Part shown: in pieces, positions 10,801 to 22,745 of the stretch
How the letters are laid out: each line of letters begins with the position of its first letter
How positions within the stretch are numbered: position 1 is the stretch's first letter
DNA from: Trichobilharzia regenti
Taxonomy: Eukaryota; Platyhelminthes; Trematoda; Strigeidida; Schistosomatidae
NCBI GenBank assembly: GCA_944472135.2
Contig: OX235263.1
Location: forward strand, 28,759,379-28,823,378
Length of the DNA stretch: 64,000 bases
Direction of reading: 5' to 3'
Notes under the pieces: model-generated
Told to the model about the DNA's origin: nothing
Databases searched by the model: none
Seen by the model: the letters and a program-made list of their open reading frames with translations, nothing else
Made by a program: the position numbers and the translations under genes

Positions 10801-12921
10801 TTTTATTTCTAGGCTAAACTTAATACTACCCAACCAATAATGGGAGAATACTGTGTTTATTTAGATAAAGGAAATGCTGTGAAATTTGTGAAACAAACGC
10901 CAACCGCACAGCGCGATTACCGGTTTCCCACGGTATCTTCTTTCTTTGAACTTCAATCGTATATGTGAACAAATTGAACAAGAAAGATGAATAAAACGAA
11001 GCTTCTATGGTTCATAGAATTCCTTCAATACCCCTACAATACCAAAATATAGAATAATTTGAAGTTAGCTTTTAAAGAATCAAAATACCAGATATCAAAC
11101 AGATACTGTCCAGATGTCCCACCTTGGTCGAAATCCTTCTCACTAATGAATATTACTGAACACTTTTTTGACATTTTACTTAGTTCACCTAGCAATTTAG
11201 TAATCAGCAAGATTTACTTTCTTCCAGCTGAATATGCTCTGAAGATATAAATTCCCTATAAAAATAACTTGAGCTCATATGTTCCATGACTTATAAAGAG
11301 TCACTATTGACTTTTAATCCCCTAGAGTTGATTTCTAATTTCTTGCATTGGCTTAAAGATATTGGTAATCATATATGTAGATGCCATGAAAGATTTTAGG
11401 GTATACCAACAGTTTAGAGTGTTGATTAGATAGATTCAAAGTAAAAGTAATTTCTCAAACCTTACCAATTTTCAGTAACTATTTACCTGTTGTCAGCAAA
11501 CATTTTTAAGTACGAGAATTCGAATGAATGAAACTAGGTATTCTACGAGAGATTTATATATATCAGTACACATCATATTCACTAACATCATTGATACAAG
11601 CATGTTAGTGAAGATGAGTTAATGAATAATTCATGTATAATGATTCTATCTTATGAATTCTTAGGAAATAATTGGATTAAATCGGTTAGCTTTCGACTGT
11701 TTTCGTTTATCTGAGTAACTAAATATCTTCATTTGAATGGTTTAAATCAGCTAGCCACCTTATTAACAAGGACTAACAAATTCTAAATAATAAACCAAAA
11801 CATTCTACTGACTCTTTTCAGTTGTGTGACATATTATTAAAGTATTTATAAATATTGCATAAATGTCATAGGAGTTCATCTTCTTACTGTTTCTTTTCAT
11901 GTTAAACTTCGCTTGAAAATAGAATACTTCAGCCTGAAGATTGGTTTATGATTCACCGATAAATCTAGTCTCATAGATCCCTAATAAAGTTGTATAAAAA
12001 TGGAATGTAAAGTATGTTATAAGGGGATAAATAAAAATAAATTGGTTTTAAAAAAAAAAAAGGAATAAAATAGCAGATTATAGCCTTGAAGATGATAAAT
12101 AAGGGTCTCATCCATGCCATTCCTAGAAACCGTTAGTCATAGAATAGACAGTTTTTAGTTCCAAACGAATAATTCGCATGAATGAGGAAAACAGTTAGAA
12201 AATTCATTGATCTACACTGTGTTTTGTGAGGAATAGAAGACTCGATGGTGACACTAGGCAAAGATACCAAAATAATACTTAACAGGTGGTTATTTTAGAT
12301 CCTGATTTCTAACTATTGCGAAACATATATGCCTTGTTGGGAAAGATAACTCCACATAGATTAATTGATTCAGTGCACAAAACTCAACTCAGTCTTATAA
12401 ATAAAATTAATTTATTAAACTGATAAAATCTACTACTTTGAGCCCTTTTTTAAAATCCCTTTTGAATGAATTCGTTTGTATAAGCTTGCATACCTAATTA
12501 TTTATGTAAGGTTAAAATTGTATTTTGTACAATTTTAATTCAATTAAATTCATTTTGCTATTCTTCCGTTTATTTTCATAATCAATTCATTTAGTTAATT
12601 CAAACAGAAGTTGCTGGATTTTTTCAAATAACTGTTTTAGTTACTATAGTAATGACAACAATAGAAAAAACATAAAGTCTTGCTTTTATCGCCTATTTTA
12701 CTACTTTTGTTTATTTACTTGATTGGGAAGTGTATTTCAAACATTTTGTTTTTCTTCGCCTCACTTTTAAATCTCATCACCTTGACTACTTATTATTGTG
12801 AATTATAAGGGTAGAAAAACATGTATTCGATATATATATATAAGTAGCACTCGGCAGTATGGGTCTCTTTAGCAACGCTGATACACCTTCTACTGGGGAA
12901 TTATACTCACGGTTGGCTGTG

Positions 12922-13105
12922 CGTAGGTAGCACAGCGGTTAGGACTCTCGCCGATCATGCACATGGTCCGGAGTTCAATCTTCTGCCGACGCACATCTGA
13001 TATCTATGGTCAGTCTGCAAAATTTGGCCTAACGATATCCATGCTGAAAATTCCATACTTGTACCAAAAATACTGTGTGTGGAATCAAGCTGTAATCAAA
13101 ACTTT
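12922..13105 (+). repeat. tRNA-headed SINE (family 1)
   Basis: The tRNA-like head has an A-box-like tagcacagcggttagg and a B-box-like gagttcaatct. The shared body follows (gccgacgcac, gcaaaatttgg, gctgaaaattccatactt, ggaatcaagctgtaatc), then an A-rich end. The same body recurs at 22.4, 25.3, 28.1, 36.1/36.5, 46.8 and 61.9 kb. Confidence 0.85.
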
Positions 13106-13285
13106 AAAACTTTAGCATGTTTTATTTTGAATTTGCTTTCATTTGTCCCCTGGATCATCTTTCTGACCAATCTGCGAAATAGCCTATGAAATCCCACACC
13201 AGAAGCAAAAAAAATATCTGAGGCTCCCTTGGTGATTTGAGTTTTTAAAAATTCGAGCTGTTTGTGGATTCACTTAATAAACGAT

Positions 13286-13287
<2 letters not shown>

Positions 13288-13356
<69 letters not shown>
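13288..13356. repeat. (AT)n microsatellite, about 69 bp
   Basis: Uninterrupted alternating TA over about 69 bases, the longest simple repeat in the window. Confidence 0.95.
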
Positions 13357-13363
<7 letters not shown>

Positions 13364-13503
13364 ACTGTCTGACAACAGTAAGTCCTTGAGTTCTAATCCA
13401 AAATGTAAAGTGAATTCTTAACTACATGTAAAAAGTTGCCAGAAAAAAGGGAAATTTTAACGATTTTGACTACTGTCACTACATTTAGAAATAGTTCTTA
13501 GCT

Positions 13504-13725
13504 TATTAGATGGTTGGAGGCAATCAGCAGGAAGGCTTGGACCTAGGTTTCGTTCCGATTGCCTCCAGCCATCTAATACCATCAAATCAATGTGCACCAT
13601 AATGTTCAGCTACCTAGAATGGTGGCCATATTGCAAACCTGACTGATAAAATTCAGTCTGCACCAGGGAAAGGACTAGAAACGTCACACTAGTTACTAGT
13701 GTCCAATCAAAGTTCTTAGCTTAAC
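13504..13725. repeat. Inverted-repeat element with short hairpin, related to the 52 kb element
   Basis: Bases 13504-13524 and 13557-13577 form a 21-bp inverted repeat with one mismatch. The intervening gcaggaaggcttggacctaggtttcg also occurs at 51.96 kb and, inverted, at 52.2 kb. Downstream, gactgataaaattcagtc and agtgtccaatcaaagt match bases near 52.30 and 52.37 kb, so both places carry the same repeat family. No coding capacity was seen. Confidence 0.6.
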
Positions 13726-14597
13726 TAAATTTCTATCAGTTATACAACTCGCTGGAATTTGGTTACTCTTTTCTGTCTTTGGAAAATAGTTATATTTCAA
13801 AAAAAAATAGTTTTCTTTCGTAAGTAATTCCTGAAGGCCACAGTGATAATACAGTTTTATTTATTCCGGTAGTAAAAAGAAGTATGATTTAGAAGAGTCA
13901 TGACTTTTAAGTTTAACCAGAGTGTATTGAGCCCAAAGGACACACACTATGTGGTAATACGAATAAAGTCAAATCACTGGCTTTATGAAATTTTATTGAA
14001 AAAGTGTATTTTTTGTTTAGACATTAAAGTGTACCGCAAACATCTACTAAAATTAGAAATGAGTATTACTAAGGTGGTTATACTTAAAGTGTATAGAGTT
14101 ATCAGACATCAAATACTTATATATATTGACGACGGATTTAATCAGAAAGAAATCCGTTTAGAACAAGTTGGACTTAAAGTGAAATAGAACTTATGTTTCC
14201 TTGAATAGGTGAATCCCAGTCAGTCAAAATTTCGCCACCGAACTATTTAGATCATGACTGATTTACGTCATTCAGAAGAAGTAGAATATAAGTATTTTTA
14301 AAAGGAGATCATACCCGCTAAGTACTTTCACAAAAATAACACCTTTGTATACATTGTAGTTTTCAAATCACCACTGTAATATTTCAATGTCATCGATGAT
14401 AATTCAGAAGAATATACATTTCATCACTAAATACAATTTAAAATTCCAGCTGGAAGTAGAATCAAGTGTTTAATAAACTGATACACTAAAACAAAACATC
14501 AGTTACACACCCATTCATAATAATATGGAGAGGGCTGAAATTAAATAGTGGTATTTTCACCTGAAAAATAGTGAAATAAAACAAGAAGGTTCTGCAC

Positions 14598-15265
14598 AAG
14601 AATTATTAACAACATATCTGTCTGTCTGTTTTCGACATAGAACTTTGCACATATGTGAGCGGTTCAAGTCGACACACTGCCTCCATGTACCACAAAAACC
14701 AACAGAAGAAAGTAGAAGAAATGCATATTAGAGACAGTAAACAGAGATGTCAGACAAAGGAATAGTAGTAACGAAGAACAAAACAGTTTCATTGGAAATC
14801 ATAAGCCACAAGGAGTGGATGCATCTGCGCCAGCCATTGAGAACGATTTTGAGCCATGTCACCAATTGTTTCCAACCATTGATTTTTACCGTCCCGAGGA
14901 CCCCAAACAGTCAGGAAGTCTACACCTTCCTACGTGGCTGGCTTAAACCAACTGTCGTGGATTTCATTAACTGGTGCCATGTTTTGGTTTGAACACCGCT
15001 AGCTCTTTCCCAGCCTGACCCTGTGACACGGCAGCAGGAAGCGCGGTCGTTGTTAATCCAGGCCACGGCAGATCCCGCATGAAATTTTGTGATTTTCTAT
15101 GTATCATAATGATGGATTGGGTAGCTGCTTTTTGTTTAGCCGCTATCCAAACAACCTTTCCGGCATGGTAAGACCTCAAGAGACATAAGTCTCAGCCAGT
15201 ATAGCTTGATTAGGTCATTGCGGTGTTCAAGCCCGACCACCACGTCAAGGTAGCAGCTTTCAGTC
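14598..15265 (-). mobile_element. RTE family B copy with internal deletion: 5' leader joined to 3' end
   Basis: Reading the minus strand from 15265, the first part equals the family B leader seen at 22.75 kb (gtggtcgggcttgaacaccgc, then ggttgtttgga.agcggctaaac). Near 15028 it changes to the 3' end shared with 19.56-19.95 and 50.28-50.65 kb, which encodes a degraded VGRCRLP-like tail. The endonuclease and RT are missing. Only the two ends of the element remain, as in non-autonomous derivatives. Confidence 0.75.
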
Positions 15266-16389
15266 GGAATTTACAACATATTCCAAACATTGCTTTCCAG
15301 GGATACAAATAACAATCGGTTTTTTGTAACACTTTTGGGGGAAATCGATAAAATATGTTGGTTTTTTATAATTTTTCCCTAATGGTACTTATTCTGTGTA
15401 GGTTATACAAAGCCTTTGTATTAATAAAATACCAAAATATCTACTGCCTTTAACCTATAAATGTTTTGTGGATATGTAACATGTTAACTGAAGCATTTGA
15501 CTTTAAGCTGATAAATGTTTTAGTGCAGCCGATCTACTTCAGCTTGGTTGATTGCATTGTATCATGCTCTATCAAATATCAGTCATTGTTCACAAGCTGT
15601 TACATGAAACACATGCTATTTGTTTTGTTAAGTATTCTTAATACGTCAGCAGCAAGTTTATGATTGTAATGAGAAATGCAAAGAACGCTAACACAGTCTA
15701 TCTAAAAACAAGTGTTCAGACAAAAATGCGACAAAAGAGCCCGATTTGGAAAGTGCTTAAATGATCTAAGATGTATGGCTTAAATTTTCGATAGGCGATA
15801 CAAATAGTGAAATAAAAATTAGTGAAAAGGCAACTCATAACAATTAAAATTCGCACTGAAATATTTAAATTTCCACTATTCCCCAGAAAGGCCAGTTAGT
15901 AGCAATATGTTTGGCATAAGGATATTCACTGCATCAAAATTGGCGGCCCTTTTACATAATGCATATTGATTAAACTTATTCAAGAGATGTCTCTTCATTC
16001 AACTTTGCCGGATAAATATATCATTTCCTCAAATGTGAGTATGCATCAGAAACAGTCGATAAGTTTCTAAAGTCACTTAGGATGGGTTTGTTTCATAAAT
16101 CTTATAAGATTTCGTTTTCTGTTATGTAATCCACCAATGAGACTTTAGTGAAATTAACAAAATCACCAGCGAAAAAGCTGGGACTAGAGTTAATCTAAAT
16201 AACTGTTCACTTTTACGAACAGAATATCTATAGTGTTTAAGCATTCTAATATGTAGGGAGCAAGCAGATAGGAATACGCTGGACCACCGATAAGAGGACT
16301 CTAGAAGATCTAGATTTCGTGTGTGGATGAAATATGTTTAATGTCACAAAACTCCACCATTTGCAGGCGAAAACCAACATACCAGCTGA

Positions 16390-17146
16390 AGAAGCAGATG
16401 GCGAAGACAGGACTCTAAGTGAACATAGAGAAGACGGAGGTGATGAAGATGAACAACCAACAGCAACAACAACAACAACCAGTCACCATCAACCGAAGAG
16501 ATTTGACACAGGTTACTTTCTCCTCTTATCTAGGAGGCACGGTTTCAATCACGGTGGACAGCAGGGATGGAGATGTCAAAGCCAGTCAGGATCAGAAAGG
16601 CTAGATACGCCTTCTTCAACCTGAAACCAGTTTGTGAATCTTCAGCACTAATTCAGCCAGCATAAAGAACAATATTGGGGTTTTCAACACAAATTTGGAG
16701 TCAGTCAGTTCTTTTATACGGGTTAGAAAATTGGCCAGCGTTTCACGAGAAGCATTTCCAACAGGTTGCAAATTTTTATCAACAGCTGCCCACTCCTCTG
16801 GCTCCATACTGAAGGTCAAATGGTTGGCCAGAAAGAATTGGTAGCAAGAAACTCTGGCAACAAACCAACCAAGAGCCGATTGCTCAACAAATATGTCGGA
16901 CAAAATGGAGATGCATCGGGCATACGTTGGGAAGGCCGTCGAATGACATTGCGCTGAATGCAGGCCATCGCTCGAGTGGAATCCCAATGGAAGCGTTGTT
17001 CCAGTGGTGACATGGAGAAGATCGTGTGGGGAAAAATGAGAGATTATGGGCAGTCGTGGACCCAGCTGAATAGGACGACAGAAAGCAGAACAAAGTGCAG
17101 ATGTGTTGTTGAAGCCCCTTGTTACACTCGGAAGGCAAGGGAATAA
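16390..17146 (+). mobile_element. RTE family A relic (C-terminal half of RT protein)
   Basis: Broken frames on the plus strand give, in order, NIEKTEVMKMNNQ with a run of Gln codons, PVTINRRDL, FSSYLGGTVS, then NGWPERIGSKKLWQQTNQEP, KWRCIGHTLGKAVE, LEWNPNG and GQSWTQLNR. This is the normal order of the post-RT region in RTE proteins. Stops and at least three frameshifts make it a fossil. The Gln run comes from a CAA/CAG microsatellite (16455-16480). Confidence 0.8.
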
Positions 17147-17159
17147 TTATAATTTAAAG

Positions 17160-17410
17160 CGTATTCACTTTCTCAAAAAAGTGATCTCTTTATCTACTGA
17201 TTCGGGGCTACAGACTGTAGTCACAAGAGATTTTTAGGTTCCACTTGCGATCGATGGATACCCAACTGTAAAGGTTTGTCAGCTGGCCGTTCCACGCAGG
17301 CTTTCGATATATTGATCTCTTCAGAGTCCCATTAATCTTCCTTGTAAGTCGGATGTCCAGAAATGAGATTGTCTCTCCATTTGTTGTTATAAGACATAAA
17401 ACCAACCGTG
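17160..17410 (-). mobile_element. Penelope-like element fragment (RT thumb region)
   Basis: The minus frame reads GETISFLDIRLTRKINGTLK, then RSIYRKPAWNGQLTNLYSWV and SIDRKWNL. The order FLD, LTR, GT, RSIYRKPxWNGQ, SFVPI-like is characteristic of Penelope RT C-terminal regions. About 70 residues remain; the palm domain and the GIY-YIG domain are not contiguous with it. Confidence 0.75.
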
Positions 17411-19559
17411 AAATTCATGTTCATGAAATCTGACCGAAGATCACTTCCGAAAATGAATGTGGCTGGTATATATTGATGCTTCACAAAATTAATAATACAG
17501 ACAATTAACTGAACTCTACGTGTTGCCTCCTCAATATTTTTGTTGGTAAAATTGGTCTACTGATTTAACATCAGTAGTATGCATCATTTGGAAAAATTAT
17601 GTACATATAAAAAGGTTACATATGCTCACGATCAGAAATAACATAAAAATATCTCTAAGCCTACACTCTGAAAACTCAGGAAGATAGTGTAATAATGCAA
17701 CTAAGAAACTTCAACTCAGCTGTTACCTATCACGTCCTTTTAAAATCCAGGGGAGATTTTATCAGGAACCAACACCGTTGGAAAACTACAGAAAAAAGAG
17801 CACCAAATATCTATTTCGTCCTAGTTTGTAACTTTCCTACAGTGCACACCTACTACTGAACCAAATACTTCCACCTTGTGAAGTGTACTGTCACGCTATT
17901 GGAGGGTTGAAAGCTAGAAAGAAACAGGTGTTCAGTTTTATGTAGTCTTCCGTGATGTTCTAACAATGTTGGTTTATGACTGAATCTACGTTGAAATTAA
18001 TTAAACATTCAGTCATCCAGTATATAAATCTTTCAGAAGTCGTTAAGATCACATAGGTATATTTGTGAATGATACTTATAGATGAGGAAGAACACTGTAT
18101 TTCATCTACTTTCTATCACAGTAACTCACTATTTTCTCAACCAAGTTGATTTCGTTTCACAAAGTAAGTATTAAAAAATGTTTTTATCGTAGAGTATTAT
18201 GCATTTGTACTATGTCACACCTTTTTATTTGAAGGCAACTAGGTGGTCACACTATGGTATCAGTGTGCGTCAACGAAGACATTACTGAATGGTGTGTGAT
18301 TGGTGGCCATGGAGATCAACCCTGTAGTGTCTGACAGCTAAAGTAAAATTACTTAAACATAATTTGCTCGATTGAGGCCGAGCTCCTCGGTAGTGTAACG
18401 GACTTGATTAAGTATAATTTCTTAATAACAAATTCAGCTCTACTTATTACTAGTTCCATCAAGTATCTGTCCAGATTTTGAGTGGCTTAGGATGAATCTA
18501 CCCATTAAGTGTTGTCGGTCTGGACACACCGCCGATAAGCTTGGTCCCTAATATTCTAAATGACTTTCTGAAGTTTAAGATAGATCAAGCTAGCTAGCTA
18601 GCAAACACGACTAGTTGATGTGAACAGTTTCCAGTTATTCACATCAATAGACAGTGTGTATAATGCTTTACATAATACTGCCTTTATTGGTGCCATTTCC
18701 GATGTCAAGCAGATTACATTTTGTGCTACAAATATTCTACGTTTTCAAAGGAATATTCGTCCCGAAGTGTGTAATTTGCTAATAATGGGTTTTGTAATTT
18801 TCCCATGAAATGATTCACCTCCTATAATTTCCTCCAGTAATCAACATCTCTTCACCGACAATATTTTAAAAAGGAAATATCAACCTTCTCACTGAGTTCT
18901 GGTAACCTTATAAGCCATTCCCTATCACAAGAACTTCAGGCATTATACTTTTTTAGTAAGCCACAAAATAAACTAGGAGAAAATTAATGAGAAAATTCTT
19001 TTATCATATAATTATTCTTTGTCATCCCTACATAAAACACTTCACCATGGGCGTAGTTTAGTTTGCAGAGAGCAATATGTAGTTACACTGAATAAATTGT
19101 GTTCTCTGACCGGTTTGATTTAATTGCGAAGCTTTTGTTGTCCTTCTAGGCAACATCTTCAGTGAAGGTTTTTAATATAAAATGGACTTATTTAAATTTT
19201 CCATGAATGATGTAATTGTATCTCTTGGCAACCACTGTCGTGACTTGATGGTGATTTACGTCTCTGTTGGTCATTCTGTACGAGTATAAATTTTATTATA
19301 CACCATATAGGATAAATAATAGCACAGAATGGTTTGTCTTAAGTTTAAAAAACACCATCAGGTAGTTGTATAAATCCCCTTAAAAATCAGAATCCATTTA
19401 ACAAGCAGTCGGAAAAGACATCAGAAGACTGTTACATTTTAATACGTAAAAAAATCTTAAAAAAACAAGAGAAAATGAGAATAATGTAATAATAAATATC
19501 AGAGCCACTTAGGGGGTGTAAACTGCCTGGTATATGCCTTTGAGATGCTAAGAATCCAT

Positions 19560-20450
19560 GTCTGTCTGTTTTCGACATAGAACTTTGCACATATGTGAGC
19601 GGTTCAAGTCGACACACTCCCTCCATGTACCACACAAACCAACAGAAGAAAGTAGAAGAAATGCATAATAGAAACAGTAAACAGAGATGTCAGACAAAGG
19701 AATAGTAGTAACGAAGAACAAAACAGTTTCATTGGAAATCATAAGTCACAAGGAGTGGATGCATCTGCACCAGCCATTGAGAACGATCTCTTTGAGCCAT
19801 GTCACCAATTGTTTCCAACCATTGATTTTTACCGTCCCGAGGACCCCAACCAGTCAGGAAGTCTACACTTTCCTACGTGGCTTAGACTAACTGTTGTATA
19901 TTTCATTGACTGGCGCCATGCTAGCTTTTTCCCAGCCTGACCCTATATCCACCAACATTGCTCGTCGAGGAAGGCGATGACTAGGCATACGTAACACATG
20001 TCTTAACAATCTCAGTCTTTGTAACTTCGCAACTTCGTCGATTGATTTCCCCTCCCACCTACCTAGAACTCGACGCTTAACCTCAATATTGCTCACCTTA
20101 TTATACCACTTCATACGGGAGATAGAACGCAGGCACCTATGATCAATGACAGGTAATCTTTTCATGTCTTCCACTCTCAATGGCCAGGTCTCACTGACAG
20201 CCATAAAGGAGGACGGAGCGGACTGATGAGCAGTACACCCGCCCTTTGGTCAATAGTCGGATATCTCGTCTACGCCACAGACGGCGTAAACTGGCAAATG
20301 CTAAACTAGCCCCCTGTATCCGTTCTGAGATTTCGTCAGAGATCAACCCGTTGGCACTGGCTAATGGTACTTCCCAAATAAGTGAAACGGTCAACATGCT
20401 CTACCACTTCACTCCCTATTTCTAATCTTGGAGTCGGTGTAGTCCAGTCC
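19560..20450 (-). mobile_element. RTE family B copy, 5'-truncated (C-terminal half to 3' end)
   Basis: Read from about 20450 down to 19560, the translation gives ISERIQGASLAFASLRRLWR, RDIRLLTKGRVYCSSVRSVL, ETWPLRVEDMKRLPVIDHRC, RISRMKWYNKVSNIEVKRRV, LRLLRHVLRMPSHRLPRRAM, then the 3' tail shared with 14.6 and 50.3 kb. A small insertion around 20191-20204 disturbs the frame at LLYGC. The RT catalytic region is missing by 5' truncation. Confidence 0.85.
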
Positions 20451-20761
20451 ATACTTGGAGACTGTTGTTGATGTGGCTCAAAATAGCCTTGAATGGCCTA
20501 GGGGCATTCACTTATTGCGACCTTCCAGATTCATTCTTCGTGTGTAATTATTCTTTCTTCTACACATTTTCGTTTATTATAGTTTCACTGAGCCTCTTTT
20601 CTCAGTCTTTATGTGAGCTTCTATTGAAGTGCAACAGCTTAAACTATTCTACATTCGGGTAAAGTTCTGAGTTAAGAATTCAATTCAATTTAAGGTATGA
20701 ATGTTTTTTTTATCCTAATAGTTTATATTCTATCTTTCTATCTTTAAATTGTTTTTTGCAG

Positions 20762-21000
20762 ATGATGATTCCATTGCACTTTTACAGCCTTTAATGTCGA
20801 TACCGTTGTCTTTTTCATCGGATAATTCTGTTGTCCCATTAACTATTGGCAATAAATCACAAGTTAGTACATTCATTCAATCGAATAATCTAATAACTGA
20901 AAATCACTTCAATAAATCTGCACTCATTACAGTATTTCCACATGAAACAGCTATTCAATCAGCTAAATTAATATGTGATTATTTGAGGAAACTTAATTCT
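20762..21000 (+). CDS. RP2: RP2 homologue, linker and start of C-terminal NDPK-like domain
   Basis: Acceptor ttgttttttgcag and donor gtaagt are strong. The split codon G+AT gives Asp, matching the phase of the previous exon. The exon reads DDDSIALLQPLMSIPLSF, then NSVVPLTIGNKSQ, like human QDYVPIPT and RSIVPISRGQRQ. It then gives ALITVFPHETAIQSAKLICD, like human [20 protein letters not shown], the start of the nucleoside-diphosphate-kinase-like domain. It ends on a codon boundary at LRKLNS. This exon sits 11 kb from the previous one, and phase and homology together support joining them. Confidence 0.88.
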
Positions 21001-22424
21001 GTAAGTGATTACTATTAATATTGGCATTTTGTAACTACAAAACTTCATTTGATTTTATTATTTATTAAAACAATCTTTGTTAAGATCATTATTTGTAAAA
21101 TTTCTATGTGAATTTCTGCATTGACCTAACTGCCAATCTGATCAATAGTTGTTCTTTTTTGGGCTGTGCAAAGCAAATATAAAAGGACTAAACCAAAGAT
21201 GGGAATCTTTGGGTAACGTTCAATTAAACCAATATGGGACTAACACTTATTCAAGACAATAACTCCCTCTCTGAAATCGGCTGCTTAGAATTATAAAATT
21301 GTGAAATTCATTTTTAATGAGTTAAACCATCAAAGATGTACTTACTTATCATCATCCGGAATATTTTCATTCATCTGCACCAAATTATTTCCTCTCTCTC
21401 TCTCCTTCTCTCCTGTAATACTTTTGTTTCTTTGTTCTAATAGTGTTCTCTTCTTTTCTTTCTATTTCCTTTTTGGGAAAGTAGGACAACTTAAACAATT
21501 ACGTTTACATTCAGTGTTCAACTATGATACTTCATCCAGTATGTTAACTTAGGGTTATTTATACTTCATCAACTAGATGTTATACTTTGTTGAAATAAGC
21601 TGCGCATACTTCAATACTTTACATAATTCTCTTCAAATTATATCGTTCGAATTTGGAGTCAATGCTAAGCATTTGTTGTTGGGAATAAATCAGTCGACAC
21701 TGATATGTGTCGCTTGAAGTATACATACAATAAGAAGTTAAACATTAAACCTGTATGTAATACTTGATCATTTGAAAGAGCACGGAGATGGTGAGTCATT
21801 CAATTTGGTGACCAGGTAGCTAACTTGATTGGTAGAATTCGGTCAGAAATAAGGACTAAGTAGATAAAACTGGTCACACCCTAGTGACCGATTGATGCAT
21901 TAGAAACATGTACTACACTTGAAGCTTTGGAATTATTACTTTGCATAGATAAATGACTTTCAAGTCAATACATACTCTCTGTAGAATCATTATGTTGTAT
22001 CTACTTGGAAAGATTTTTTACTAACTGATATCTTCGTGAAATAACCGATTTGTGAAATGGAACAGGTGGAGGCATCTCTTCAGAAAGGAGATGTCATCAC
22101 CAGCGATAAGTCCGAAGAGTATGAACGGGAAATTTGAGAGTGTTGAAAGAATACAGAATAAAGGGTATAAATTATAATATGCAAAGAAAATTAAAAAGGA
22201 TCAAAGGAAAGGGACTCTTGGAGAAGAAAAAAATTGTAATTCAAGATCGGTTACTGTAGGAACAGTGCATAAACCTGTTCTTTTTGAATACAAGTTCCAG
22301 TTAAGTCGATCCTATTGCGACATCTTCAGCTATATGTGCAGGACGTAAGCGAACTTTGACAATGACTTCGGAATGTGGTATATAACCCTAAAGGCTAATT
22401 TAGAGTCGATATGATGTCCTGTAT

Positions 22425-22550
22425 CCCCTGCCGACGCACACCTGGTATCTATGGTCGGCCTGCAAAATTTGGGCTACCGATATCCATGCTGAAAATTCCA
22501 TACTTGTACCAAAAATACAGTGTGGAATCAAGCTGTAATAAAAAAGTAAA
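22425..22550 (+). repeat. tRNA-headed SINE (family 1), lacking its A box
   Basis: Body only, from ctgccgacgcacacctgg to ggaatcaagctgtaat. The part before the B box is missing. Confidence 0.8.
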
Positions 22551-22565
22551 AAGTAAGTAAAGTAT

Positions 22566-22745
22566 CGATCAAGTGTGATAGAATCGAACTTTTTTTATGC
22601 ATTTGATTTCCCTGCCACCGAAGCAAGCTGGCAAATGTTCATGAATCTGTAGACAAAACTGCTTAATTTTAAGCCCTATATAGCTTGAACCGCAGGAACA
22701 GTTGAAACGGTATATACATGAGGAAGAGCTAAGATTAGTTACCCG
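22566..22745 (-). mobile_element. Penelope-like element fragment (GIY-YIG endonuclease)
   Basis: The minus frame reads SSSCIYRFNCSCGSSYIGLK followed by HEHLPACF. CIYxxxCxCGSSYIG with a downstream RIxEHLP-like motif is the usual start of the GIY-YIG domain of Penelope-like elements. The fragment ends where the RTE-B leader begins on the other strand. Confidence 0.75.

Larger units (their letters stand above)
9639..20761 (+). other. RP2 intron (about 11.1 kb), filled with repeats
   Basis: A large GT-AG intron whose ends give matching phase-1 splice sites. It hosts an Sm-alpha relic (10705-10800), a SINE (12922-13105), a long AT microsatellite (13288-13356), RTE-B (14598-15265, 19560-20450), RTE-A (16390-17146) and Penelope (17160-17410) pieces. 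The stretches 9639-10700, 10800-12900, 15270-16380 and 17410-19090 show no gene or motif that I recognise. At 19098-19172 lies one arm-like copy related to the hairpin at 27.7 kb. Confidence 0.75.

Noticed and set aside
13900..14187. 95-codon open frame as a gene or RP2 exon
   Set aside because: AT-rich composition, no domain, and no splice-site or phase fit with neighbouring RP2 exons.
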